Source of the DNA: a virus
Reading direction: 5' to 3' (one strand)
DNA length: 41,679 nucleotides
IMG/VR virus record: IMGVR_UViG_3300025138_000093
Location: 1 to 41,679 of that record
Both the position numbers and the translations under genes were made by a program. Position 1 is the stretch's first letter. Each line of letters begins with the position of its first letter. A model generated the notes under the pieces. It ran no database searches, was not told where the DNA came from, and saw only the letters and a list, made by a program, of their open reading frames with translations. Shown here piece by piece: positions 8,441 to 17,476 of this stretch.

Positions 8441-10484
8441 TATTTTGAGATTTTACTTGTTGGGTATATCTTCCTATACCATTGTCCCCACTATATCCAC
8501 TATTTGCCATTCCACTTTTATTATTTAAACTTATAAAACGTTGATTTCCAGTTCCTGTTAATACCCCATCATCATTATATATTAATTTTTGTCGTGAAGG
8601 TAAGAAATCTTCTATTGGAGAAAAAGCTAAACTAACCTCTATCCTATGAGGTAATTCATACACAGAATCATCTCTTAACCCATCAACATCAATTCCTATT
8701 TCCCATGTTGTATCATCTGGTATAGTATATGTTAAAGATGATAGTACTCCGGGTACTTCATATAAATACCCACCTACAGTCATTCTAATAATATTTCCCA
8801 TCATAAATCCACCACTACTATATTCAGGTGCTAATGTTGATGCTAAAAAATTTAATTTTGTAAACATAGGTATTAATTCTGCTTTTGAAGTAGCCATTAT
8901 AGTAAAACCCATAGATATGTCTCTATTAAATCCTCCATAACTCTTAAATTTATTACCTCTACCTACATATTGAACATCATTCCATGTAGCAGAATAATTA
9001 TCAGTAAAACCATTTATATATGCTCTAAAATGAAGATAATCAGCATTTCTTCCTTCAGATGATTGGTTTTTAATTACTGCTATTTTAAATTTTATTAAAT
9101 CATTATCTGGTAATTCAGGAGAAGCATCCTGACCTGTTGATTTATAAATTTTCATAGCTGTTATTTTATCTAATGCTTGCATATCTTTAGCAGCAATACC
9201 ATAATTAAATACATTTCTTGTTAAAGCTGCTTGTGGGGTTGCTTTATAAGTAGCATGTTGTCCTGGGTCTCCTAAATTTGTTCTTATTGCTTTATTTTGA
9301 AGTTTATAATCAGGAGATAGAGAAATAATTTTTGATTCTTGAAACGCTCTAGGGAAAGATTTTATTACTGAATTAGAAAAACTTTCAGGAAATTTACCCC
9401 CAACATTTAATAATCCATTTTCATCAGCATAACTTGTAAGATTTACACCAGTTAGTAAAGGTGATATTCTTCCATTTTCTCCAAATGAAGCTCCTGAAAA
9501 TAAAAGATTTGCTTCAGGACCCGTTGTTAAATTATCATAATTTCTTATTACATTATATGTAGGTTGTTCTCTAAATATAAGAGTTTTACCTACACCTAAT
9601 ATAGAACCGGGACCCCCACCATAAGAATATAATACTGGAGTTTTTTGATCGTTTTCTGCTCTAGGATTATAAGTAAACCTTGCACCATTATTTTTAAGTG
9701 CTCTTTGAATACCACTTAAACCTCCTCCTTCACTGTTTGTAGCTGAATTTTTTTGGAAATTTTTATTTACTTCTCTAGATTTACCCTTTGCTCCAGTTTC
9801 TGTAAAATATTGAAGATTAGTTAATCTATTAATTGCTTCATCTTGATCATTTTTTACAACAGCTGAGTATAAGTTTAATGCACCCCCTCCAACTCCAACT
9901 TGATTTGCTGCGTCTGATTTTAAGGGATTGTCTATACCCCTAATCATACCTGCAGGACCACCTAAAGCACCAATAGGATTTATTCCATTTTTATTTAAAT
10001 GAGCTCCAATCCAACCAAACCCTGCTTGAAGTAAGGTACCAATAGGTAAATAAGCACCTTGATTCATAACTCCTGCAAAATAACCTAAACCAAAAGATGA
10101 TTGGGTTTTTACACTTGCTCTTGATAATAAATTTTCTTTTAAAATAAATTGTAATCCTCTAGGAGACTTAGTATCAGTAAACATTTTAACTAACCTACTT
10201 ACATCTTTAAGTGCATTTAAAGGAGCTAATAAACCACCTCTTAATAAAAAATCAGGACCTGATTTAGGGGGTAATGCTCCTTTTAAAAATTGAACTGATG
10301 AATCTAGGGCACCACCTATTCCACCTGATTCATTATCTAATACTTGACCTGGGATAGGTTCTACCATATAAGGTTGATTACTAGTACCAGAATCAGGCCT
10401 ATCTCCCCCAAATCTTAAACTTTTAAGATTTGTTTTTAGATTAATTAGCCTACCCTGAGACTCAGGTGTTAATGTATTAGACAT
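8433..10484 (-). CDS. Baseplate protein with tube-like C-terminal domain (gp48/gp54-like role)
   Basis: The 683-residue protein is Gly/Asn-rich over its first 450 residues. The C-terminal part, roughly 470-650, has the pattern of tail-tube-related baseplate proteins: RAYINGFTDNYSATW, then RDISMGFTIMATSKAEL, then a segment with KLNFLAS and APEYS. Similar domains cap the baseplate and start tube polymerisation in many myophages (T4 gp48 and gp54 do this job). This identification is inferred from pattern and position, between the tape measure and the LysM-like gene. It overlaps the next gene by 8 bases. Confidence 0.65.
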   Translation of the reverse strand: MSNTLTPESQGRLINLKTNLKSLRFGGDRPDSGTSNQPYMVEPIPGQVLDNESGGIGGALDSSVQFLKGALPPKSGPDFLLRGGLLAPLNALKDVSRLVKMFTDTKSPRGLQFILKENLLSRASVKTQSSFGLGYFAGVMNQGAYLPIGTLLQAGFGWIGAHLNKNGINPIGALGGPAGMIRGIDNPLKSDAANQVGVGGGALNLYSAVVKNDQDEAINRLTNLQYFTETGAKGKSREVNKNFQKNSATNSEGGGLSGIQRALKNNGARFTYNPRAENDQKTPVLYSYGGGPGSILGVGKTLIFREQPTYNVIRNYDNLTTGPEANLLFSGASFGENGRISPLLTGVNLTSYADENGLLNVGGKFPESFSNSVIKSFPRAFQESKIISLSPDYKLQNKAIRTNLGDPGQHATYKATPQAALTRNVFNYGIAAKDMQALDKITAMKIYKSTGQDASPELPDNDLIKFKIAVIKNQSSEGRNADYLHFRAYINGFTDNYSATWNDVQYVGRGNKFKSYGGFNRDISMGFTIMATSKAELIPMFTKLNFLASTLAPEYSSGGFMMGNIIRMTVGGYLYEVPGVLSSLTYTIPDDTTWEIGIDVDGLRDDSVYELPHRIEVSLAFSPIEDFLPSRQKLIYNDDGVLTGTGNQRFISLNNKSGMANSGYSGDNGIGRYTQQVKSQNNE

Positions 10485-10495
10485 ATTTTAATTAT

Positions 10496-10798
10496 TTATA
10501 CTCCTCCTACAGCTCCATCAGGCATATTATTTGCATACCTGTTTGTTGGTTCTTGTTGTCCAAAAGATTGTTCACCTAATTGTGATGTAGATGGTGTTGT
10601 ATAAGCTATTGCTGATGCCCCAAAGTTAGTATAAGCTGGTGGTGTTGTTTCTGGTGTACCAATATTAGAATATTCATTATGTAATAATGAATTACCTACA
10701 ACACTTACATTGTCGGGTGTTGATGGACTTGCATTTGGAGAAACAGGTACTGCTAGAGTTGAACCATTTGTTTCAAATTGTTGTTTTAAATCTGCCAT
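10496..10798 (-). CDS. Small Pro/Thr/Asn-rich protein after the tape measure
   Basis: The family is not recognised. The 100-residue protein is low in charge and rich in Pro, Ser, Thr, Asn and Gly, so it is probably largely disordered. It starts MADLKQQFETNGST and ends GAVGGV. It follows the tape measure and precedes the tube-cap-like baseplate gene by 11 bases, and it has its own upstream TATTTATA element at 10829-10836. A minor virion or assembly role is likely from position only. Confidence 0.6.
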   Translation of the reverse strand: MADLKQQFETNGSTLAVPVSPNASPSTPDNVSVVGNSLLHNEYSNIGTPETTPPAYTNFGASAIAYTTPSTSQLGEQSFGQQEPTNRYANNMPDGAVGGV

Positions 10799-10828
10799 TT
10801 TTTTATTTTTTGTTAATTATTGATTTAT

Positions 10829-10836
10829 TATAAATA
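10829..10836 (-). promoter_or_regulatory. Candidate late promoter element before the 10496-10798 gene
   Basis: The minus strand reads GGGGTAATATTTATAATAAA. The TATTTATA core lies directly after the tape-measure stop codon and 30 bases before the ATG at 10798. It is one of ten copies of this element placed before gene starts. Confidence 0.4.
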
Positions 10837-13434
10837 TTACCCCATATTAGAGGTTGCAAGTGCTAAAGATTTTCCTACTTTATTTCCATCCATAAACACA
10901 TCACCTCCCTTTTTAACTTCTGATATTAATTCTTTTAGTAAAGCTATAACTTCTCCATTATTTCCTCCACCACCTAAACTAGTTCCACCAACTATAATAT
11001 CATCTTTTCTAAATTTTTGTATAGGTTGTCCAGGTCTTGAAATAAAATCTGCTGCTGTACTACCTCCTCCAGTTGCTGCTTTATAATCTTTAGCTGCTAA
11101 ACCTGCATCTATTGCTACAGACGCAGCTGTTCCTAATCCAGGAATAGTACTAGCTGCTCCTGATGCTAATTCTAATGCAGCTCCTGCAAAATCACCTTTC
11201 ATTGCTCTTTGTATACCAAACCCTACACCCGCTAATAAACCAATAACTGGTATCTTTTTAAGTAGTGATTTACCAACAGCCTTTACTCCTAATTTTGCAC
11301 CTACTTTTAATCCTGTTTTACCTGCCATTTTACCTCCTTGTTTTGCTAATTGGTCTTTTGCTGCTTTTCCTCCAAATCCTGCTGCTATTTGTTTTGTTGA
11401 AAACTTTTGTGATGCTTTTGCTAATGCATCAGGTTTTTTCTTAAAAAGACCTTTAATACCATCAAAAGTTTTAGACATAGCACCCCCTTTACCAAATACT
11501 ACATGCATAGGATTACTTGCTGAGCCCATTTTTCCTCCTATACCTAACATTTTTCCAATTCCAATTGCGGCTCCAGCTCCTAATAAAGATTTTATTGGAT
11601 TATCTTTTATCATTATAAACAATTTTTTTATCATAGGTAAAACACTTACAATCCCATCTACTACTTTACCCATTATACTTGCCATAAGTTTCATTCCACT
11701 TTGAAAGGTTTTGCTATTAACAAACTTTGCGATAGCATCTGCTACTTTAGCAGCTAGAGGTGCTAATGAATTTTGTAATACTCCTTTTGCTTGTTCTAAT
11801 GCCCTTTGAGATTTTTCAGCTGTTTTTCCCTGTTTAACTGTATCTGCTAATTCTTTTTCAACAAGAGATGCTATAGCTTCTTTTTGGGTTTTACCTTCCT
11901 TCATTAATTGATTTACCTTTTTCTCAGCTGCTTCTCTTGTAGCTGCATCCATGTCACCAAGTTTATTTTGAAGTAAACGTGTTTGATTCATTTTGTGCAT
12001 TTCCTCAACACTTATACCTAAACTATCAGCTAATGCTTTTTGTTGAATTTTATTTCCTTTAGTAGAATCATAATTTGCAGCAAGAATTCTTTCCATTTCT
12101 TTAGCTACTGTAACTTCATCTCCCCTTAAAGAAGCCGATCTAAGTGCTTCTAAATTAAGATTTTTTCCTAATAATAATTCAGCAGCCATTTCTTTTTCAA
12201 TAGAAGATTGAAAATCTAAATTTGATTCACCTGCAGCTGCAACTTGGTCTAATGTCATTCCTAATCTTTTAGCTTGAAAAGCTGCTTTTGCTAATGCCTC
12301 AGGATTAGCCCCAATATTAGCTATTGATGATGCTGAAGCTGATGAAACTTCTTCCATTACATCATTCATACTTATAGCTGAGTCAGTTGCAAAATTTAAT
12401 CCTTTTACTATTGTACCAATTTCTGTAGCTGTGTTACCAAATTCTTTTCCAGATAATGTTGATATCTTAAATAACCCCTGTGTAGCTTCTTCACTTAAAC
12501 CCAAAAAATGGGTGAATTTTTGATAGTTATTAATTTGTTCTTCAGATAACATTACTGAAGTGCCTGCTACTTTATTTAAACCTACTAATGCATTTTTAGC
12601 TTCTTCAAAATTAAGATGTAAATTAGTATCTGCCATATCTGCTAAATTATTCTTCATATTTTTAGCACCAGTATTTGCTCCCATAAATGCTTTTCCTAAA
12701 TCAGCTATTTTTTGAGCGAATTTTTGACCTAATGATAATAATGCTTGAAAACCCTTTACCATCATAGTAATCATTGCTACAGGATCTGTTATAAATCCTA
12801 TAAAACTTTTACCTAATGATCCTATAGCAGCACCTAATACTTTAAATTTACCAGTTAAACCTGATGAATTTTTAGCTACTTCTAAAGCTGCTGCATTAGC
12901 ATTATCTAAAGCAGTGCTTATACTTCCTAATCCTAATTTACCTGCTACAGTTTTAAGAGCACCTAAAGCTGCCCCTGTAAGGCCCATCTGACTAGTAATT
13001 TTAGCAGATAAATCTAATTGTTCTTGTAAACCTTTTTCAAATTCATCATTATAACCTTGAACTTTTGTTAATTCCTTTTGTAATGCTTTTTTCTGCTTTA
13101 AATCACCTCGACCCAACATTGAAATTTGGTAATTTATAGCCTGTATTTTAGCTTGTCTTTGTTGAATAAGTTTAGCAGCATCAGCTTGTTTAAAAGCTCC
13201 TTCAGCTGCTTTACTGTTAGCATTTGCTAATTCTTTTGATACCTTAGCTAGAGAATTTAATGATGATGTAATATCTTTAGCTACTGCTTTAGCTACATTA
13301 TCAGTTGAATCAAGTGCTTCTTTAAATATATCACCTACTTTATCAGCAATATTCCTTAAAGCATCTTCAACAACTATAGCTGTTTCTTTTGCACCTTTTT
13401 CTGCATCTAATTGAGATTTGCTTTTTTTAACCAT
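10837..13434 (-). CDS. Tail tape-measure protein
   Basis: This is the long ruler protein around which the tail tube is built and which is probably ejected before DNA. The evidence is its length (865 residues), the Lys/Ala-rich helical first 170 residues with coiled-coil character, hydrophobic stretches at about 590-640 and 720-800 (for example GLLAGVGFGIQRA), and a Gly-rich C-terminus. It sits directly after the tail chaperone pair, the classic position of tape measures. At about 0.15 nm per residue it would fit a tail near 130 nm, a rough family rule. It has its own TATTTATA element 13 bases before the ATG. Confidence 0.88.
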   Translation of the reverse strand: MVKKSKSQLDAEKGAKETAIVVEDALRNIADKVGDIFKEALDSTDNVAKAVAKDITSSLNSLAKVSKELANANSKAAEGAFKQADAAKLIQQRQAKIQAINYQISMLGRGDLKQKKALQKELTKVQGYNDEFEKGLQEQLDLSAKITSQMGLTGAALGALKTVAGKLGLGSISTALDNANAAALEVAKNSSGLTGKFKVLGAAIGSLGKSFIGFITDPVAMITMMVKGFQALLSLGQKFAQKIADLGKAFMGANTGAKNMKNNLADMADTNLHLNFEEAKNALVGLNKVAGTSVMLSEEQINNYQKFTHFLGLSEEATQGLFKISTLSGKEFGNTATEIGTIVKGLNFATDSAISMNDVMEEVSSASASSIANIGANPEALAKAAFQAKRLGMTLDQVAAAGESNLDFQSSIEKEMAAELLLGKNLNLEALRSASLRGDEVTVAKEMERILAANYDSTKGNKIQQKALADSLGISVEEMHKMNQTRLLQNKLGDMDAATREAAEKKVNQLMKEGKTQKEAIASLVEKELADTVKQGKTAEKSQRALEQAKGVLQNSLAPLAAKVADAIAKFVNSKTFQSGMKLMASIMGKVVDGIVSVLPMIKKLFIMIKDNPIKSLLGAGAAIGIGKMLGIGGKMGSASNPMHVVFGKGGAMSKTFDGIKGLFKKKPDALAKASQKFSTKQIAAGFGGKAAKDQLAKQGGKMAGKTGLKVGAKLGVKAVGKSLLKKIPVIGLLAGVGFGIQRAMKGDFAGAALELASGAASTIPGLGTAASVAIDAGLAAKDYKAATGGGSTAADFISRPGQPIQKFRKDDIIVGGTSLGGGGNNGEVIALLKELISEVKKGGDVFMDGNKVGKSLALATSNMG

Positions 13435-13447
13435 AGAGGTGTTTTAT

Positions 13448-13455
13448 TATAAATA
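13448..13455 (-). promoter_or_regulatory. Candidate late promoter element before the tape-measure gene
   Basis: The minus strand reads TTAATATTTATAATAAAAC. The TATTTATA core lies 13 bases before the tape-measure ATG and 10 bases after the stop of the chaperone's second frame. The flanking AATATT-AAAA-AATATT also makes a small inverted repeat. Confidence 0.4.
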
Positions 13456-13465
13456 TTAAAAAATA

Positions 13466-13756
13466 TTATTTTCTCGATGCTTTAGCAACATATGATGGGG
13501 GTGAAACAGTTCTTTTAGGAGGCATTTTAGATTTATTAGGATTAGCTAAATCTATGTCATTTTTACTTTTAGGATTATTTGCCTCTGATTGTTCTTTATA
13601 AAATTCTACTATCTTTTTAAATGTAAAATTACGAAGCCATATAGGCATATTATATATAGTATCCCAATCATATCCTCCTTTACCATTAAATACTATATCA
13701 TGGATTTGGGTAAATAAATTACTTCTATAAGTTAGTGCTTCACTAGGCGTCAGGGA
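13466..13756 (-). CDS. Second frame of the tail-assembly chaperone, reached by probable frameshift
   Basis: This is an open frame of 96 codons that has no good start. The only ATG, at 13648, comes 36 codons in and would cut through a continuous-looking sequence that contains KGGYDWDTIYN directly before MPIWLRNFTF. The frame opens just upstream of a run of nine T (13756-13764, sense) at the end of the preceding gene. Relative to that gene it is the +1 (equivalently -2) frame. Slippage would give a fusion of about 339-340 residues. The gene order (tail tube, this pair, tape measure) is exactly where dsDNA tailed phages make a G/GT-type chaperone pair. Mu-like phages use a -2 shift here. A separate 60-residue protein starting at 13648 remains possible. 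Confidence 0.72.
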   Translation of the reverse strand, partial: SLTPSEALTYRSNLFTQIHDIVFNGKGGYDWDTIYNMPIWLRNFTFKKIVEFYKEQSEANNPKSKNDIDLANPNKSKMPPKRTVSPPSYVAKASRK

Positions 13757-14486
13757 AAAAAAAATTTAAAGAAATTGGTACATCTATTTCTTCAAGCTCA
13801 TCATATTCATTAGTAATTGTGGCCTTTAATTCTATATCAGGTTGGATTTTTACTATATGATCTCGTAATGCTTTTGCATCTCTAGCTAAAAGATAATTAT
13901 CAACGAAATCTCTAATAGTTTTACCTGATGTATCTCCCTCTACTGAAGTAATTAAGTATTTCATTCTAGTAGAAATTTCAGGGGATGAGGATTTATTTAT
14001 TTTCTGAATACCTTTGATTTCAGCATCAATTTCTTTATCTAAACCATCAGTTAATAATCTAAATGTTAATTTAGTTCCTGATGAAGGTAATTCCCAATCA
14101 AATTTATTTTCACCACCTTTAAATAGTTTTTCATCAATTGGTTTATTTTCTAATAAACTTAAATCTACTATATGTTCTTGACCTTCGTATCTAATTTTAT
14201 AATCTTTACCATATCCTAAAATACGTGAAGCAATTAATATAGCGTTTTTATCACCAATTAATATGTCTTTAAGTTTTACATCAGTAATAATTAAAGCCTG
14301 TAGTAGTTTATCTAATACTATACCTTTAGCTATATAATTTTGGTTAGTTAATATATCTTCTTCTTTAGCAGTCATGTATTTCATTTCAATCTTACCAGAT
14401 TTTAATGGATGACCTTCAGGATATAAAAAACCTTTTGATGGTAATTCTACTTCTTCAGTGGGGAATTTAAATTTTGTTTCAGACAT
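13743..14486 (-). CDS. Tail-assembly chaperone / T4 gp26-like baseplate protein
   Basis: This 247-residue protein resembles the T4 baseplate-protein family (PF12322; T4 gp26/gp51 group): a start with FPTEEVELPSKGFLYPEGHP followed by GKIEMKYMTAKEEDIL is characteristic. T4 assigns these proteins to hub assembly. Here the gene lies between tail tube and tape measure, the place of the lambda G-type chaperone, and its end contains a T9 slip site leading into a second frame. A role as chaperone that keeps the tape measure soluble during tube assembly is therefore inferred. It starts after the terminator that follows the tube gene, and its leader reads AAATAAAAATT before ATG, with no Shine-Dalgarno. 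Confidence 0.8.
   Translation of the reverse strand: MSETKFKFPTEEVELPSKGFLYPEGHPLKSGKIEMKYMTAKEEDILTNQNYIAKGIVLDKLLQALIITDVKLKDILIGDKNAILIASRILGYGKDYKIRYEGQEHIVDLSLLENKPIDEKLFKGGENKFDWELPSSGTKLTFRLLTDGLDKEIDAEIKGIQKINKSSSPEISTRMKYLITSVEGDTSGKTIRDFVDNYLLARDAKALRDHIVKIQPDIELKATITNEYDELEEIDVPISLNFFFPDA
13754..13764 (-). promoter_or_regulatory. Candidate programmed frameshift site (T9 run)
   Basis: On the minus strand the sequence reads AAATTTTTTTTTCCCTGACG. The zero frame decodes AAT TTT TTT TTC CCT GAC GCC TAG and stops at 13743-13745. Slipping by +1 or -2 on the Phe codons lets the ribosome continue into the TCC CTG ACG frame, open to 13466. Phe tRNA can re-pair after either shift because the run is all T. 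Confidence 0.65.
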
Positions 14487-14538
14487 AATTTTTATTTGTT
14501 AATAACTTAATTTTGTTATACATATATAATATACAAAA

Positions 14539-14560
14539 AAGCTTGACGTATGCCAAGCTT
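14539..14560 (-). terminator. Intrinsic terminator after the tail tube gene
   Basis: The minus strand reads AAGCTTGGCATACGTCAAGC and onward, forming a 7-bp stem (AAGCTTG with CAAGCTT) that can extend by a G-U and a C-G pair around loop ATAC. It is followed by a run of T on the minus strand. It lies 26 bases after the tube stop codon and ends the sheath-tube unit, which needs far more product than the genes beyond. Confidence 0.8.
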
Positions 14561-14585
14561 AAATGTAAAATATGTTGTTTTTCTT

Positions 14586-15074
14586 TTAGAAATTTAATAC
14601 ACAATAATCCATTCCTAATGTTAATGAAATATTCATTACAGTAGTATCATCATCCCAATTCATGTCTCCAAATGAAGCATCTTTGATGAAAGCACCTTTA
14701 ATAATCCACTCAGAAACTACATCTCCTACTGGACCTAATACATCAATTGTAAGATCTTTTTTATAGAAATCAGAATAACCATCTCTACCTGTAACTGATT
14801 CATGATGTAATCTTGTCCACTCCATTACTGCTTGCGCTCCTGAAGGTGTTATAGGATCAAATAATTCCATTGTTAAATCATTCCATTTTAATTTACCTTT
14901 TACTTTTCTATAAGTGTTTATATGATTTAATACTATTTCATCCTGCGCGAACCCCATTCCACTTACTCCTTTAATTATATACGATGGTATACCATCAACA
15001 TACAATATAAATCGGTTAGCTACCTTTGGTTCAAATGCTGTGAAAAATATTTCGTTAGGATCTAATACTGCCAT
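14586..15074 (-). CDS. 19: Tail tube protein gp19
   Basis: The protein is the inner tail tube subunit that stacks as hexamers inside the sheath. Its 162 residues match T4 gp19 (163). It contains the family's typical beta-rich pattern with FEPKVANRFILYVDGIPSYI near the start, INTYRKVKGKLKWNDLTMEL in the middle, and a C-terminal FGDMNWDDDTTVMNISLTL segment. It follows the sheath gene by 45 bases, has its own upstream TATTTATA element at 15096, and is followed by a terminator. This organisation suits high-level late expression. Confidence 0.93.
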   Translation of the reverse strand: MAVLDPNEIFFTAFEPKVANRFILYVDGIPSYIIKGVSGMGFAQDEIVLNHINTYRKVKGKLKWNDLTMELFDPITPSGAQAVMEWTRLHHESVTGRDGYSDFYKKDLTIDVLGPVGDVVSEWIIKGAFIKDASFGDMNWDDDTTVMNISLTLGMDYCVLNF

Positions 15075-15095
15075 TTTTGTGTTATTTTATTTTGT

Positions 15096-15103
15096 TATAA
15101 ATA
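15096..15103 (-). promoter_or_regulatory. Candidate late promoter element before gp19
   Basis: The minus strand reads TAATATTTATAACAAAATAA, a full match to the recurrent element. The core is 21 bases before the tube ATG at 15074. Confidence 0.45.
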
Positions 15104-15119
15104 TTATTATCTTTCATTT

Positions 15120-17429
15120 TTATACCGGGAAAGTAGCTCCAGTTGGTAAAATGTTAAAGTCTAGGTAAATAAATTCAGCTGTTTTAGTTGGTTGTAAATA
15201 AACTGCACCAATTAATTCATTTCTATCAATTACATCTGGTGTATTGTTTGAATTATCCATTACAACTTTAAATGCATATAAACCTTGTCTTTGTTGAACT
15301 GATTCTAAGTAAGGATTAACTTGACTTAAAAATGTATTTCTTGTAGCTGCTGTATTTTGTTCAAATACTAATGTATCAGCGATTTGAGAAATATAATTTT
15401 TAAGAGTAATTAATAACCTTCTTACATTTACTCTATCTAAAGCACTTGCTTTAGTTTGTAGTGTTTTTTGTCCAAATACTACTATTCCTTGTCCTGGGAA
15501 TGAAGCTATTGGATTTACTTTTCCAGTATATAAAGTATCTCTATTAGTATTAGTTAATTTTCTTTCTGCTTGATTAACTGCTCCTAATCCACCTCTATTA
15601 ATACCTGCTGGTGCAAACCATGGTTCACCTGCTCTATCATTATAAGCATAAACACCTGGTATCATTGTTGAAGTTGGTACCCAAACTAATTCTCTTGAAT
15701 CTGGGTCTATTACTTGTAACCATGGCCAGTAAGTTGCAACATATGATGAATCGACTGAAGCTGCTTGACCAGTTATTTGTGTTATTGAAGAATTATAATT
15801 AACTAAATCTCCTACAAATATTGCATCTCCTCTTGTTTCACAATTTGATTGAATTGTTGTCCAACCTTGTCCTGTAGCACTATTTGCTAATATTAAACCT
15901 GGAGCTGTAATTACATTGTATCTAAAATCATCTCTATTAGCTAATAAATTAATTGCTGTAGTGTAATCTGTACCTGTTACACCTTGAGAATCTGTATTAT
16001 TAATTTCTTGATAGTATTTTGAAGGAGTTCCACTTCCAGTAATATCACCTATTCCTCCACCAAATGTTCCATTAGAAGCAATTGGAATAGAACCTGTAAA
16101 TTGTGACTTAGGACTTCCATTATTATCAAAATAATTTGGAGTTTGCATCTTTACTGATTTTACTCTTACATATCTTGAAGCATTTGGAAAAGATCCAGAT
16201 GATTGTAAATAAACATCAGTTCCTGATCCTCTTACTGTTTGTATTTGATCACCAATTACTTTTGAAACATAATTAGTTGCTAATGGATCTAATGATAAAT
16301 TTGAAAATGTTTCAACTACTGCTTTTGAAGTTGTAGTATCATTACCTTGTCTAACTACTAATGAAAACACACCTGATGAAGTACTTGGGTTTGTTATTTC
16401 CCACCTAAAATTATCTACTGTTCCATTAACTAATGTACCATTTGCTCCTGTAGCTCCTGCACTATTCATTACATTACCATCTGCTAATGTTTCCAACACA
16501 AAAGCTTCCTCATTTATCATATCATCAGCTGTTAATGTTACTACTACATCAGAAGCTGAACCTATACTACCTCCAGCAAAAGTTAAAACATCTCCTACGT
16601 TATATCCTGCTCCATCTGTAGCAACAGTAATTGATGCTAATTCTGAAAATAAATCAGCAGCAGCTAATGTAATTACTGCGTCAGTTCCAACTCCAACTGA
16701 AGCACCTGTATTTAATGATGCTGAAGGGATTGTAATTGTTTCACCAAAAACAAATCCTGAACCTGTTGAAGCTGTATTTTTAGCAGCAACGGCACTAATA
16801 GTAGTAGGATTAGTTAAGGTAAGTGTTAATGTTGCTCCTGTTCCAGAGATACTTCCAACAACGGAAACTTCATAATTTCCAGCTAAACAATCTGCAGGTT
16901 GAGTAACACTAGCTAGTAAAGAAGTATCAACTAATTTACCACTTGCAGATGATAAAGTAATAAGAGACGATCCTATTGTAGTTGGCGTTCCTCCAGTAAC
17001 TGATGGAGTTACTGTATAACCTGCTGCTACTACTGCTCCACCTTCACCTCCACCTCCTGCTGTTGATGAAAGTAAACTTTGTGGAGTAACTAAATTTCCA
17101 GTTTCAGTTGCACTTTGAATTAGTGATGAAGAAGCTGGACTAAAAGCTCCTGGAGTTACTCTAGTTACTAACAATGTACTTCCTCCGTTTTGGAAATAAT
17201 TATAAGCTGAAATAGATGTAAAATATGTAAACTGATTTGATCCACTTAAAAATGTACTACCAAAATTAGCTAAATATTCTGAGTAGCTAGTTACTAATCT
17301 AGGTATATTTTCTTGGCCTTTTACTGTTGGTCCAATAATTGCAGCTCCTGCTTGTATAGGACCTGCTGTTATTTGTGATTGGTCGTTTTCTCTTGCTAAA
17401 ACACCGGGTGATATTAATACTTCTGCCAT
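15120..17429 (-). CDS. 18: Tail sheath protein gp18, enlarged
   Basis: This is the contractile sheath subunit. The N-terminus, VLISPGVLARENDQSQI and then AGAAIIGPTVKGQ, and the C-terminal region with SFPGQGIVVFGQKTL and INVRR-like VNVRRLLITL followed by FEQNT, are family signatures. The protein has 769 residues against 659 in T4. The extra length lies at about 120-320, a Thr/Ser/Gly-rich insert with two copies of a unit: GSGFVFGETITI from 222 and GAGYNVGDVLTF from 263, each followed by a segment with DAVITLAAADL or DVVVTLTADDM. In T4 the corresponding region protrudes from the sheath, so the insert is probably surface-exposed. Confidence 0.93.
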   Translation of the reverse strand: MAEVLISPGVLARENDQSQITAGPIQAGAAIIGPTVKGQENIPRLVTSYSEYLANFGSTFLSGSNQFTYFTSISAYNYFQNGGSTLLVTRVTPGAFSPASSSLIQSATETGNLVTPQSLLSSTAGGGGEGGAVVAAGYTVTPSVTGGTPTTIGSSLITLSSASGKLVDTSLLASVTQPADCLAGNYEVSVVGSISGTGATLTLTLTNPTTISAVAAKNTASTGSGFVFGETITIPSASLNTGASVGVGTDAVITLAAADLFSELASITVATDGAGYNVGDVLTFAGGSIGSASDVVVTLTADDMINEEAFVLETLADGNVMNSAGATGANGTLVNGTVDNFRWEITNPSTSSGVFSLVVRQGNDTTTSKAVVETFSNLSLDPLATNYVSKVIGDQIQTVRGSGTDVYLQSSGSFPNASRYVRVKSVKMQTPNYFDNNGSPKSQFTGSIPIASNGTFGGGIGDITGSGTPSKYYQEINNTDSQGVTGTDYTTAINLLANRDDFRYNVITAPGLILANSATGQGWTTIQSNCETRGDAIFVGDLVNYNSSITQITGQAASVDSSYVATYWPWLQVIDPDSRELVWVPTSTMIPGVYAYNDRAGEPWFAPAGINRGGLGAVNQAERKLTNTNRDTLYTGKVNPIASFPGQGIVVFGQKTLQTKASALDRVNVRRLLITLKNYISQIADTLVFEQNTAATRNTFLSQVNPYLESVQQRQGLYAFKVVMDNSNNTPDVIDRNELIGAVYLQPTKTAEFIYLDFNILPTGATFPV

Positions 17430-17449
17430 TTTATGTTATTTTATTTTAT

Positions 17450-17457
17450 TATAAATA
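17450..17457 (-). promoter_or_regulatory. Candidate late promoter element before gp18
   Basis: The minus strand reads TAATATTTATAATAAAATAA. The core is 20 bases before the sheath ATG, nearly the same spacing as before the tube gene. Confidence 0.45.
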
Positions 17458-17476
17458 TTATATTTTTTTTTAAAAA

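Noticed and set aside
13466-13648. Independent 60-residue gene starting at 13648
   Set aside because: Possible, but no Shine-Dalgarno or A-rich leader precedes it and the 36 codons upstream in the same frame look like protein; the frameshift model explains both.
13656-13680. AAGGAGG followed by an ATG as the start of a tiny hydrophobic peptide
   Set aside because: Spacing is only 2 bases, and the GGAGG is explained by Gly-Gly codons of the chaperone's second frame. The peptide would have only 19 residues.
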